A DNA stretch of 64,000 nt, taken from NCBI RefSeq assembly GCF_002237575.1, contig NZ_CP022535.1:1111401-1175400 (forward strand), read 5' to 3'. The notes under the pieces were generated by a model that ran no database searches, was not told the DNA's origin, and was given only the letters and a program-made list of their open reading frames with translations. Source of the stretch: Spiroplasma corruscae. Its GTDB lineage: Bacteria; Bacillota_I; Bacilli_A; Mycoplasmatales; Mycoplasmataceae. The position numbers were made by a program, and so were the translations under genes. Below are positions 23,562 through 34,722 of the stretch, piece after piece (position 1 is the stretch's first letter; every line of letters begins with the position of its first letter).

Positions 23562-24325
23562 TATAAAATACCTCCTTTAGGTGTTTATTTAATTATAATC
23601 TTTTAAAGATAGAACTGTCGTTTTTTTTAAAATTTTTAATGATGTGAATATCAAAAAATAATTATAAAAATATTTCTGAAATTCCAATAAATTTTCCTAA
23701 AAGATAAATTACTATATTTTCAATATCTTTACATTTTTGAAGTTTACATTAAAATATAATCTAATTTATCTATAATAAATTTATTATTCAATTAGAGTCT
23801 TTTAATTTTTAATTTTTTTATTCCACTCTTTATGGTTTTATTTGTAGTGTACAAGAAGTTCTTTAAATAATGGGTTTTTTTGGAAATGTAGTTGTCATTA
23901 TTTCAGTTTTTGTATAATGAAAACTAAACTGCAATTAAGTATAAAGCCCAATATAGTCTTCAGTGACTCCGATAAATTTATAGATAAATATAATACTATT
24001 GCCTGTTGAATTTTTCGTTAGAATAGCTTATATAACAAATATTCATTATATATTTGATAATAACTTTCTGGTGTTTATTTCTATAAGTATTACTATGTTT
24101 AAACCAATTTCTTACATAACATTATTTCTAAGTAAGATAAACATATAACAAAATTATTTTTTATTTATTTATAACATAATAATTTATTAATAATAAAAAT
24201 TTTTATGTATATTAAAATTTTTTTACACATTTTGAATTTATTTTATATAATCTAATTAGTGTGGGTAATCACACTGCATTTAATTAAATTAATATATAGG
24301 TACTAAACTTTAGAAAGGTAAAAAA
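23562..24325. other. Gene-free AT-rich region
   Basis: No convincing coding sequence in either strand. The only structures seen are the obg leader at the left and, near 24258, a small perfect inverted repeat AGTGTG/CACACT with a 6-base loop about 60 bp upstream of the small membrane-protein start; it could be an operator. Confidence 0.5.
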
Positions 24326-24673
24326 ATGAACGGATTAGCAAAAGGTGGAATTATAACATCTTTCATTGGGGCAGGATTTTCATGTATATTTGGTTTATTG
24401 TTTATTCTTGCAGGAACTATCTCATTTGGATTTAGTAGTATTGGGGGTTTAAGTTCTGGAATATTTATTATAATCGGTGTGCTAAGTTTAATATTGCCAA
24501 TTGTAATTATAGTAACAGGAGCTATGGCATTATCAAAAGGAAGTAACCAAGCAAGAATTGCTTGTGGTATAATAGCATTAGTAAGTATACTATTTTCTTG
24601 AGCTGCATACTTTATACCCTTCCTATTATTCTTAATTGGTGGTATATTAACTTTATGCGGTAAAAAAAATTAA
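24326..24673 (+). CDS. Small four-TM membrane protein, 115 aa
   Basis: Not firmly recognised. The product starts MNGLAKGGIITSFIGAGFSC and has about four Gly-rich hydrophobic spans (about 8-30, 40-66, 76-92, 93-110), ending CGKKN. One TGA is Trp (FSWAAYF). The pattern resembles small DUF4064-like proteins of Firmicutes, but that is only a resemblance. GAAAGGTAAAAAAATG supports the start. It is monocistronic, with a terminator right behind and a gene-free region on both sides. Confidence 0.7.
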
Positions 24674-24680
24674 TATCGAC

Positions 24681-24706
24681 TTATAGCCTTAATGGCTATT
24701 TTTATT
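24681..24706 (+). terminator. Terminator of the small membrane-protein gene
   Basis: ATAGCC TTAAT GGCTAT hairpin followed by T5ATTT, 9 bp after the stop codon. Confidence 0.8.
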
Positions 24707-25077
24707 TACTAATTACTCCTAATTTTTTAAAAATATATCAGCATAAGTCATCAACTTAATAGAGGTTTTATTCTTAAATAGATTTCTTTCAATAACTTAA
24801 TAAAGTTTAAATTGATGAAAAATATTCTTTTTCAAAATAAAAAATGATTAGTTAGTAATATTTAAAATATCACAAAACATATTGTATAAATAAAAGCTTG
24901 TATAAATAAATAATATGATTTACATAATTATAAATATTTAAATAATGAAAGTAAAAACGCTAACTAATGTCAGCGTTAGAATATATAATTTAAATGCTTA
25001 GTTTTTTATTTATAAATAACAAATATTATTTTTATTTGTAGGATTCTTTATATAACTAAGTAATGTTAATAAAATTT
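24707..25077. other. Gene-free AT-rich region with one terminator
   Basis: No coding sequence seen. It contains the hairpin at 24954-24977, which serves the minus-strand gene to the right. Confidence 0.5.
24949..24978 (-). terminator. Terminator of the 200-aa membrane-protein gene
   Basis: AACGCTAAC TAAT GTCAGCGTT hairpin with T5 on the minus strand, nearly identical to the hairpin at 1837-1858. Confidence 0.6.
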
Positions 25078-25680
25078 TTACGAATTTTTTTTACTACTTA
25101 TTTTACTTGTTTTAAAAGCTTTTTTTATTTTATCTAAGTAAACATAAATATTAAAAGAAAGCAACATAACACAAGAAGATATTAATAAAATAATATTAAT
25201 AATAAAATTGGTTCCAAACTTAAATTTTTTATGAAGAGACTCTTTTTCCGAATCATTAGATAATGTGTAAAAATCATCTCTAATAGCAACTAAAGATAAA
25301 ATAAATACTATCATAATTATTAATATGAAAACATAATAAATTATATCAATAACCAGATTTATATTATTCATTGAACTGTCTTTAACTTTAAATGATAATA
25401 AAATTATATTAATTAAAATATATACAGGATAAATTATTGATAATGATAGCAATGATATCGAAATTGGAAATGCAAGTCTTGAAATTTTACCAAAAAATAA
25501 TTTATTCTGAAATACACTATAAAGCGAATCAACGCTTGGACTATTGTTATTTCATCCCTTATAGATTCACTGATTATCATTATTCTCTATAAAAAAGCTA
25601 CCTCCCAAAACAAATATCGATAAACAAACTATTATGAGAATTAATAAAGATATTGTTAATCTTAAATATTGCTTTTTCAA
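25078..25680 (-). CDS. Hypothetical membrane protein, 200 aa
   Basis: Not recognised. The proposed start is TTG 25680 with AAAGGG upstream, giving MKKQYLRLTISLLILIIVCL, a signal-anchor-like first span. Residues 32-75 are polar and probably outside (with two TGA-Trp in NDNQWIYKGWNNN). Three more spans follow (about 80-102, 112-135, 160-180), and the Lys/Ser-rich C-terminus is probably cytoplasmic. It lies 63 bp upstream of the ychF 3' end but is separated from it by an AT-rich gap, so it may be an independent unit read leftwards. Confidence 0.65.
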
Positions 25681-25743
25681 AATAAAAAAACCCTTTCAAT
25701 TAAATTACACACTGATTATAACAAAATAACTTATAATATGTTT

Positions 25744-26841
25744 TTATTTATTGAACTTAAAATAACAAACATCTCCATCTTGGACAATGTAATTTTTACC
25801 TTCTAACCTAATCTTGCCTTTATTTTTAATTTCTTGTTCTGAGCCCAACTCAATAATGTCTTCAATCCTGTAAATATCTGCTTTTATAAAACCTTTTTCA
25901 AAGTCTGTATGAATTATTCCTGCACATTGAGGTGCTGTATAACCAGATTTAAATTGTCAAGCTCTAGCCTCTTGTGGACCAGCAGTAAAGTATGTTTTTA
26001 AACTTAATGTTTTGTAAGATGCTAATGTTAATTGATCAAGTCCTGAACTTTTAATTCCATAATCCATTAAGAAGTCTTGTTTTTCATCATCATTAAGTTC
26101 ACTTAAGTCCTCTTCGACTTTTGCACACACTTTGACAAATTCAAAACCTTTTTGTACAGCTAGACTTTTTACATTTTTTACATACTCATTATCTTCTAAT
26201 ATGTATTCTTCAGATACATTAGCAACATAAATAAATTTTTTTAATGTTAACAAACCTAAGGTTTTTAGATAAACTAATTCTTCGTCGTCGTACTCAAGAC
26301 TATTCAATAACAAACCATCGCTTAGTGCTTGTGCTAATTTTGACAATATATTATATTCAAAAATTATCAATGCATCTTTTGATGTTTTGTACTTTGGTTC
26401 TATCTTTGAAAGTCTTTTTTTGACAACTGATTCATCAGCTAAAATAAGTTCTAACTCAATGATCTCAATATCTCTTATTGGATCAATAGTTCCTTCTACA
26501 TGAGTGATATCTTTTGAGTCAAAACATCTTACAACTTCGCAGATTGCATCTGTCTCTCTAATATTTGCCAAGAAGGCGTTACCTAACCCTTCTCCTTTAC
26601 TTGCTCCTGCAATTAAACCAGCTATATCAACAAACTCAATTGTAGTAAAAATAGTTTTTTTTGATTCAAATATTTTAGCTAACTTTATAAGTCTTTCATC
26701 CTTAACTTCAACAACACCTACATTAGGTTCAATTGTTGCAAATGGATAATTTGCTGCTTCTACTTTTGAATTTGTAATTGCATTAAACAAAGTTGATTTA
26801 CCTACATTTGGCAATCCTACTATACCTACTTTTAAACTCAT
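25744..26841 (-). CDS. ychF: Ribosome-binding ATPase YchF
   Basis: Obg-family P-loop ATPase linked to translation and stress. [20 protein letters not shown] (G1), [15 protein letters not shown] (G2) and [19 protein letters not shown] (G3) are present. A C-terminal TGS domain ([35 protein letters not shown]) is complete once TGA at 25957 is read as Trp. Length 365 aa matches the family. It is the last gene of the long prs-to-ychF run, 16 bp after parB. Confidence 0.95.
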
Positions 26842-26857
26842 ATTTCTTTCCCTATTG

Positions 26858-27721
26858 TTATTCTTCTATAAAACCAAGTATTTCAAGTATTCTGTTTAAA
26901 TCATCAATGCTTGTATATTTTATTGATAACTTCGATGAATCTATAGTAACTTTAGTGCCCAGTTTTCTCATTAATTTATTTTCTAAATTTTTAATATTAG
27001 GATTTGTTATTTTCTTTTCTTTCACCACATCAGTATTTTTGTTTTTAACTAATTGTTCTACTTCTCTTACTGTTATATCGTCTTTTATAATTCTATTATA
27101 AACATAGTCTAGAAAATCTTTATCACTTAGTATTGTTAGTAATGGTTTTGCATGTCCCATTGTCAACTTCTTTTCAAGTAATGAGTTTTGAACATAATCA
27201 GGTAAATTTAATAGTCTCATAATATTGGCTACGTGAGATCTTGATTTACCAACTCTACTAGCTATTTCTTCTTGTTTAAGTTTTGAATTAACTGATAATT
27301 TTTTATAAGCAATAGCTTCTTCAATTTCTAATAAATCTACTCTTTGAATATTTTCAATAATAGCAAACTCTTCCATTTGTATTTTTGTAAGGTTAATTTT
27401 TACTACCGGAACTTCTGTTAGTCCAGCTTCTTTTGCAGCTCTGAACCTTCTTTCACCAGCAACAATTTCGTTATTAGAATTAATTATAATCGGTTGGATA
27501 ATACCATGTATTTTTATTGAGTTTGATAACTCAGATATTTCTTCTTTTTCAAATACTTTTCTTGGTTGAAAAGGATTTGGTTTTAATGATTTTATATCTA
27601 CAAAATCCTTAGCTTGATCAGCAAGAGCTTTATTGTTTTCTAATTTTCCTACAACATCTGAGACAGACTCACCAAATATGTCATCTAACCCTTTAAAGTT
27701 ATATCTTTTCTTAGTTGCCAT
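26858..27721 (-). CDS. parB: Chromosome partitioning protein ParB (Spo0J)
   Basis: ParB loads at parS sites and spreads to organise the origin region. The 287-residue protein has the CTPase/ParB motif GERRFRAAKEAGLTEVPVV with the upstream SLKPNPFQPRKVFEKEEI box, and a central helix-turn-helix (EEIASRVGKSRSHVANIMRL). The C-terminal dimer domain is present. The start overlaps parA by 11 bp. No parS-like palindrome (TGTTTCACGTGAAACA) was noticed in the window. Confidence 0.94.
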   Translation of the reverse strand: MATKKRYNFKGLDDIFGESVSDVVGKLENNKALADQAKDFVDIKSLKPNPFQPRKVFEKEEISELSNSIKIHGIIQPIIINSNNEIVAGERRFRAAKEAGLTEVPVVKINLTKIQMEEFAIIENIQRVDLLEIEEAIAYKKLSVNSKLKQEEIASRVGKSRSHVANIMRLLNLPDYVQNSLLEKKLTMGHAKPLLTILSDKDFLDYVYNRIIKDDITVREVEQLVKNKNTDVVKEKKITNPNIKNLENKLMRKLGTKVTIDSSKLSIKYTSIDDLNRILEILGFIEE

Positions 27722-28481
27722 TTTCTCTAAGCACCTCTTTTACAAATTCTAAATATGCTATTGATCCTAAACCATTTTTATCATACTCAAAAATAGATTT
27801 TCCTTCGATTGATGATTCTGATATTTTTATATTTCTTGGAATAACCGCCTTATATACTTTAGGACCAAATGTTTTCATAATTTCTTCAAGTACATCATGT
27901 GCTAATTTAGTTCTTGAATCAAACATTGTTACAAGCACGCCCTCAATTGTTAATGTTGGGTTAAGTGTCTCTTTAACTTTTTTAATTGTTCTTAACAACT
28001 GTGCAACTCCATGCATTGCATAATGTTCTGCTTGAATAGGTATTAATACAGTATCGGATGATGCTAAACCATTTCTATTAATTAAACCAAGACTTGGAGG
28101 ACAATCAATAATAATAAAATCATAATCACTTCTTAGTGAGTCAATTTGTTCTTTTAAAATATTTTGGTTACTATGTTTTTGTTCTAAAAGTATTAAGTCA
28201 ACAGCGGCTACATCTATTGAACTTGGTGCTAAATCAATATTAGGTTTTATATTTTTTACTATAACTTCCCTTATTTGTTTTTCTCCAATAAATACATGGT
28301 ACATACTTAAAGAGTTACTATCTATTTCATAACCAACTCCTGTAGTTGCATTAAATTGAGGATCAGTGTCAATTAAAAGAACTTTTTTCCCTTCAAACGC
28401 CAAACCACAAGCTAAATTAACTGATGTTGTAGTTTTACCAACACCACCTTTTTGGTTTGAAATTGATATTACTTTTGCCAT
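27711..28481 (-). CDS. parA: Chromosome partitioning ATPase ParA (Soj)
   Basis: Deviant Walker A ATPase that works with ParB. SNQKGGVGKTTTSVNLACG is the KGGxGKT motif. VLLIDTDPQFNATTGVGY and YDFIIIDCPPSLG (Walker B region) are also seen. Length 256 aa is standard. It follows rsmG by 36 bp, the classical rsmG-parA-parB order, here embedded in a purine/translation run and about 35 kb away from the DnaA boxes. Confidence 0.95.
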   Translation of the reverse strand: MAKVISISNQKGGVGKTTTSVNLACGLAFEGKKVLLIDTDPQFNATTGVGYEIDSNSLSMYHVFIGEKQIREVIVKNIKPNIDLAPSSIDVAAVDLILLEQKHSNQNILKEQIDSLRSDYDFIIIDCPPSLGLINRNGLASSDTVLIPIQAEHYAMHGVAQLLRTIKKVKETLNPTLTIEGVLVTMFDSRTKLAHDVLEEIMKTFGPKVYKAVIPRNIKISESSIEGKSIFEYDKNGLGSIAYLEFVKEVLRENGN

Positions 28482-28517
28482 TATATTTATCCTCCACTAT
28501 TTCTTATTATATAATTT

Positions 28518-29213
28518 TTATTCGCCTAATGGTCTTTTTTTTATCTTATTATAACTTCTTGGATATTCAATTGGTGTACATCTTACTTTTTTGTAAAATA
28601 AATTTGCTCTTAAACCTAAACCATCTTCTTCAACAACTTGAGAAGTTTCAAGTTTTAGTCCAATGAGACTTTCTTGGGAGTTAAGATTTTTAATTTCTTC
28701 CAAATAATTTTTTCCTTTTAGAGCTATGAAATAACCATTTATTTTTAATGCTTGCACTCCTATTTCTAACAAAATATTCAATTGAGCAACTGCTCTAGAC
28801 GTAACAATATCAAATGTTTCTTTATTACCAATGCTATAACTTTCAGACCTATCATTAACGATAGTTATATTTTTTAATTCAAGTTTTTTAATTACTTCTT
28901 TTAAGAAAATTACTTTTTTGTTATTTGATTCAAGAAGAGTTATTTTAAGGTTTGGATAAAATATTTTTAGTACAACTCCTGGAAAACCTGCGCCTGTACC
29001 TATGTCTAAGACTGATTGGTTATCAAGTTTAAAGTTGATCGAAAAAATAAGGGAGTCGTAAAAATGTTTCCTAATTATTTGCTCATCTTCTAAAATTGCA
29101 GTAAGGTTGAACTTTTCATTTCATTTTTTTAAAAGTTCAATATAAATATCTAACTTATCAATAATTGAACTATCGATACCTTTATAAACTTTTTTTAATA
29201 TTTCGTATCTCAT
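28518..29213 (-). CDS. rsmG: 16S rRNA (guanine527-N7)-methyltransferase
   Basis: Also called GidB. The complete frame from ATG 29213 (RYEILKKVYKGIDSSIIDKL) to TAA 28518 is 231 aa. It includes KKWNEKFNLTAI with TGA-Trp, the SAM motif SVLDIGTGAGFPGVVLKIFY, TLLESNNKKVIFLKEV and DIVTSRAVAQL. The start lies 32 bp inside the end of the permease gene, with only a weak AAAGGT upstream, so translational coupling is likely. Confidence 0.92.
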
Positions 29214-30768
29214 TTTTTTTACCTTTTTTCTTAACGTAGTTAGTAAGTGCAATTTGCTTATTATATTTATGTCAGTTCTTTGGATTTAATCTTAAATAGA
29301 AATCATTTTCTTCAATATTATTTTTAGATAAGATTATTTCATTTATAAACCAAATTAATCCTATTAATAATGAAAATAATATTAATAACGCAGGGTCTTC
29401 ATAGCTCTTATTTATGAACTTATTTATAAGAAAGTCATAATATGCATATCCTAACACAATAAATAGCATAACCGAACTAATAATTCCTATTATAAAACTT
29501 CCTCTAATACTATCTACCCTAACTTTTTTTGTTTTTTTATTTATTAATACAAAAATCATAACAAGTAAATAAGAAGTAAACGCAAATATTACAGTACTAT
29601 TTGAAGAATAATTTGAAATATAAAATGCACTAAGTTCACTTTCTCTGTTCCCTGTTAATGCCAATGAAGAAGAAACAAATACAACAAATATAATAGAAGT
29701 TATTGTAAATCCTAAATAACCTCCTTTTTTGAATGCATTTGACTTAAAATTTATAGCAATAAGTTTTTCATCTATTGCAGAATTAATAGTTCTTGGCATT
29801 AAAGTCGAATAACCATTTAGTATTGTTAACATTGTTATTGCAATAATTATTTTAAACAATAAAACAAAATATATATTACCTCTAAATATTTCATCAAAGA
29901 GATTAAAAATATTCCCGTCTTCTCTTGAAATAAATATTGAAACAGTTACTACAATATAAAATACAGTTACCGCTAAAATTGCGGACAGCATTGCTGGTGC
30001 AACTACTTTTTTATTTTCACAATCTTTTCTTAAAGTTGCAGCATAAACAAAACCATCAAACGCAAAAAGAACTGGCATCGAGGTCGCAAGTAATGTAGTT
30101 GGTTTTCATGAGCTATAATGTTTTTCTACTGGATTAAAACTATTGTTTTTGTTAGGCCCATCAATTGCAAAGACGCTAAAACTACCAACAATTGCTACAA
30201 ACAATGGTATAAACTTAACAAAAGTTAAAAAGGTTTGAATAAACTTTGAAGGTGTATAAGTGTAAATATTTAGTAACTGAAAAAATATTAATAACAACAT
30301 TGATAAAATTATTTTAGTAACAGTAAATTTTACCAACCCTCACTTACTTGAAATACTAAAAAAGTCATCAACAGATTCAAATATTATTTCAATTGAAAAT
30401 AAAGAAGCTAAACTTAATAGCACTGGCATATACATACAAATATATAAAATGGAAAATAAACTTGCACATCTATTATTAATAAATTTTTTTGCTCAGCTTT
30501 GTACTGTTGAGTGGTCTTCATTTCCTTCAGCAGCTGATGATGCTTCAATAAATGTAATCATCATTAATGTGCACATTACACCAATGAAAACCCAAACGAA
30601 AATAGCAATATAGGGGTTTTGTCCAGCTTCTCCTAATACACCCCCAGGTTCATTACTATTTTTTAGGTAAATTCCATTACCTATTACAAGTCCAAAAACC
30701 ATTGAAAAAATAGTTAAGAACTCAAACACTTTGTTCTTTACCTTGTTCTTCTTATTTACATTAATCAT
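29182..30768 (-). CDS. Amino acid permease, APC superfamily
   Basis: A 528-aa polytopic protein with 12-14 hydrophobic spans. The first span carries the APC signature FGLVIGNGIYLKNSNEPGG (GxGIF-like loop), and the AFDGFVYAATLRKDCENKK segment matches the 'F.af.GFe....a.E.k.p.k' region of APC permeases in TM6. Several TGA codons are Trp; the frame ends at TAA 29182, overlapping rsmG. It sits between mnmG and rsmG with tight spacing. Substrate not determinable from sequence. Confidence 0.87.
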
Positions 30769-30783
30769 TCTATTCCCAACTTT

Positions 30784-32655
30784 TTATTTATTTCATTTAT
30801 TTATTTTCTTTAAGTGAAATGCCAACATCTGAATATCTGAAGGATTTACTCCAGTTATTCTAGAGGCTTGCCCTAACGAAGTAGGTCTTACCTTGGATAG
30901 CTTATGTCTTGCTTCAATAGCTAAATTATCAACTAAATTATAATCTAAATTTAAAGGAATTAATTTTTTTTCTAACTTGATTAGTTTTTGAATATCCTCG
31001 TCTTCTTTCTTAATGTAACCCTCAAATCTAATGCTAATTAAAATATTTTGCAACTGAGCATTGGTTAAATTTTGCAGTTCAGGAATATAGTCCTTTAAAA
31101 TATCAATTTCAACTTTTGGTTGTTTTAATATTTCGTATGCGCTTAGGCCTTGAGTCAAAGTTGCTTGGTTAAGTTTATTAAGTTTTATAGCTAACTCACT
31201 TTTTGGAGTGAATCTTGTAACTTTTAAAAACTCAATTGTAGATTCAATTTCATTTTTATATTTATTAAATTGATTTCATTCATTATCATCAACTAAACCA
31301 ATTTTATAACCATATACTTTTAATCTTAGTTCTGCATTATCATTTCTTAATAGCAATCTATTCTCAGCTCTACTAGTTAGAAGTCTATAAGGTTCATTTA
31401 CACCTTTATTAACTAAGTCGTCAATCATAACGCCAATATATGACTCACTTCTCTTTAAAATAAAAGGTTCTTTCCCATCGATTTTTAAGACTGCATTAAT
31501 CCCTGCTATCAAACCTTGGCCAGCCGCTTCTTCGTATCCACTTGTACCATTTATTTGCCCAGCAAAAAAAAGATTCTCTACCTCTTTTAATTCCAATGTC
31601 AATTTCAATTGCTGTGGGTCTATGCAATCATATTCAATTGCATATGCTCATTTATCAACAACTACATTTTCAAACCCAGGCAAACTTCTTAGCATTTTAT
31701 CTTGTACATCAATTGGCATTGAGGTCGAAAAACCTTGTACATAAAATGTGTCAAGAGATAAAGATTCTGGTTCTAAAAATATTTGATGTCTTGGTTTATC
31801 TGAAAACCTTACTATTTTGTCTTCAAAGCTTGGACAATATCTAGGTCCTATTGATTGGATTTCTCCAGAGTACATTGCTGACTTATTGAGGTTTTCCACA
31901 ATAATTTTTTTGGTTTCCTCAGTTGAGTGAATTAAATAACATACTTCTTGTTTATCAAAAGGAATTATATTTTTAGTTTTAGATGAGAAGAATAATTCCA
32001 TATTAGTTCCTGGCTCAACTTTTGCAAATGATAAATCTATTGAGTCTTTTTTTACCCTTGGGGGAGTTCCTGTTTTAAATCTAAATGTTTTAATGTTTAA
32101 TTCTGAAAATGTACTTGATAAACCTTTTGTTGTTTTTTCATTACTTGGACCTGACTCAAAGTTATCGCTTCCTTGGAATATTTTACTAGAAAGATATGTA
32201 CCAGTAGTTAAAACTAAAGCTTTACAAAAAATTTTTGTGTTATCCTCTAAAACAACTCCTTTAATAGTTTTATCTTCAACAATTAGATTTAAAACCGCTC
32301 CAACAACTAACTGTAAATTTTCTTGTTTCTTTATAACATTGCGCATATATTCTGAATATTTTATTTTATCAGATTGTGCTCTCAGCGCTCAAATTCCTGG
32401 TCCACGTGAGGAGTTTAATAGTTTAATTTGCAGAGCAGTTGCATCAGCCGCTTTTCCCATTTCACCACCTAATGCATCAATTTCTCTTACAACAATACCT
32501 TTTGCAGGACCACCAATAGATGGGTTACATGGCATAGTTGCTATTTTATCATCATATAAATTAATAAGGATAGTTTTTTTGTTTAACCTTGCAGAAGCTA
32601 AGGCTGCTTCAACACCAGCGTGTCCTGCTCCAACAACAATAATATCAACTTCCAT
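30784..32655 (-). CDS. mnmG: tRNA uridine-5-carboxymethylaminomethyl modification enzyme MnmG
   Basis: FAD enzyme (GidA) that with MnmE installs cmnm5 on U34 of tRNAs. [20 protein letters not shown] is the FAD-binding start. [20 protein letters not shown], the LLNSSRGPG(I)WALRAQ segment and [19 protein letters not shown] [17 protein letters not shown] follow. [23 protein letters not shown] and the C-terminal [18 protein letters not shown] are conserved. 623 aa after reading four or more TGA as Trp. The MnmE partner is at 60132. Confidence 0.95.
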
Positions 32656-32670
32656 ATATTCACCTACGTT

Positions 32671-34188
32671 CTAAATTCTTTTAAATATTATTTCTCTATC
32701 TGATATTTTATTAACTTTATAGTCATTATTTTCAAATGACTTAAAATTAATTAAGTCTATATCAACACCAACTTGTTCGAACATTTTTTTTGTACTTTCA
32801 ACAAGAATAGGTTTTAATAAATAAATTAATATTAATATATTTCTATGTAAAAGGGAAATTACTTTTTTCAATTCTTCTATTTTATTATTTTTTTGAAGAT
32901 CTCATGGTTTAACATCTTCAATATACTTATTACACTCTTGTCCTAGTTTTAATGCTACATCAATTGCTTCTGAAACATTATAAAGATCCATGTGCTTTTT
33001 AAAATTATATATTGCTTGATCACCCTTTTTGTATAGCTTCTCATTACTCATGTCAACCATGGGTACTAAACCATCAAAATATTTAATTATCATATTTGAT
33101 GTTCTTGATATTAAATTTCCAACATTATTAGCTAAGTTTGTATTAAATGATTCTATAAATAATTCATCAGTAAAATTGCCATCTTTATATGTCGGTAGAT
33201 TATAAGAAATATAAAATCTTAATGCATCACTTGAGTATTTTTTTATAACGCTAATTGGATCTATCACATTATTTAATGATTTACTCATTTTATCATTCTT
33301 ACTTAATATCCAACCGTGTGATAATATTTTGTTTGGCATTCTTAAATCTAATGACTTTAAAATTATTGGTCAATAAATTGAGTGAAATCTTGTAATTTCT
33401 TTACCTATAATTTGTAGGATTTCAGTATTTTCTGACCAGAAATCATTCATAAGGTTCGTGCTGTTATTTTTATAACCTAATGCACTAATATAATTACTTA
33501 ATGCATCGATTCAAACATATATAACATGCTTTGGATCTTCTAAAACTTGAACTCCTCATGAAAAGTTTATTCTAGTTACTGATAAATCTTCTAACTCATT
33601 ATTAATAAAGTTATTTAACATTTCTTTTTTTCTATTTTCTGGTTCTAAAAAATCTTTTTTAAATAAATCAATTAAAAATTTTTTGAATTGTGAAACTCTT
33701 AACATATAAGATTCTTCTTCAAACATAACAAATTCTTTTTTACATACTGAATGAAATTTATTATCGATTATTTGCTCACTTGTAAGAAACTCTTCACAAC
33801 TGATACAATATTCACCCTTATACTTTGAAGGATAAATTAAATCTTTCTCTAATAAAACAGAAAATATGTTTTGAACTGATTCAATATGATCAACATCAGT
33901 TGTTCTAATAAACTTTGAGTAATCAATATTTAAAAGCTTTCACAAATATTTAAAATTGGCAACTATATTGTCGACATATTCTTTGGGCTCTAAGTTATTT
34001 TCTTTTGCTTTTAATTCAATTTTTTGACCATGTTCGTCTGAACCTGTTAAAAAAAACGTATTGAACCCATCTTCTTTTTTATATCTACAAATAACATCGG
34101 CTAAGGTAGTTGTATAAGAATGTCCAATATGTAAATTTCCACTAGGATAATATATAGGGGTAGTAACATAAAAGTTTTTCTTCTTCAT
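32671..34188 (-). CDS. metG: Methionyl-tRNA synthetase
   Basis: Class I synthetase. [20 protein letters not shown] carries [18 protein letters not shown] follows, and [14 protein letters not shown] carries KMSKS. Between them is a zinc-knuckle region with a single CxxC-type pair. Length 505 aa ends after the anticodon-binding helices; the C-terminal dimer/tRNA-binding (EMAP-like) domain is absent, as in several mollicutes. 15 bp upstream of mnmG and 2 bp downstream of the HPRT-like gene. Confidence 0.95.
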
Positions 34189-34190
34189 AA

Positions 34191-34721
34191 TTATTCTTTA
34201 ATTTCCAAACTGTAAATAGCTTTTAATCCCCTATAACTCTCGTTATAAGTTAATCCATAACCCACTATAAATAAGTTATCAATTTTAAACAATGATTCAT
34301 ACTCCAATTTAACATTTCTATCTTTGTTATCTTTTTCAATTAAGTTTAGTATTTTAATTGATAAGGGTTGTTCTTTATTAACATAATCGAATAACCTATT
34401 TAATGTATTTCCATTATTTAAGATATCATTTACAATTAATACATTTTTACCTTTTAAGGAAGTAGTTAATCCTAGATCTATTTTTGATTCTTGTAAATTA
34501 CAATTCTCTAACTCCTTTGTTGGTGTAACAACAAATTGAATAGTTACATCAATTGGAAGTTCTCTAATCAAATCTGCAATAAATATGAATGAGTTTCTAA
34601 CATCAGCTACAATAGTTAGTTGTTGGTTTTCATATAACTTCCCATAACTTTGAGCCGCATTAATTATCGCGGATTTAATTTCATCTTCTGTAATCATCGT
34701 AATTAATTTTTGGTTTTCCAT
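34191..34721 (-). CDS. Hypoxanthine phosphoribosyltransferase-like protein with altered active site
   Basis: The 176-residue product has the type I phosphoribosyltransferase fold order of [24 protein letters not shown], then [19 protein letters not shown] at the PRPP loop, then [20 protein letters not shown]. In genuine HPRT these read LKG, EDIIDTGLT and VGYGLDYNE. Here the E and the catalytic-base Asp of the PRPP loop are both Asn, LKG is VRN, and the late metal-binding Asp is Thr. The start chosen is ATG 34721 (AAGGGTGG upstream), rather than a TTG inside purB. It sits between purB and metG, so a purine-linked or regulatory role is plausible. Activity is doubtful. Confidence 0.75.
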   Translation of the reverse strand: MENQKLITMITEDEIKSAIINAAQSYGKLYENQQLTIVADVRNSFIFIADLIRELPIDVTIQFVVTPTKELENCNLQESKIDLGLTTSLKGKNVLIVNDILNNGNTLNRLFDYVNKEQPLSIKILNLIEKDNKDRNVKLEYESLFKIDNLFIVGYGLTYNESYRGLKAIYSLEIKE

Positions 34722-34722
34722 A

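Noticed and set aside
27711..28481. parS site near parAB
   Set aside because: No TGTTTCACGTGAAACA-like palindrome was noticed anywhere in the window; a pattern search would settle it.
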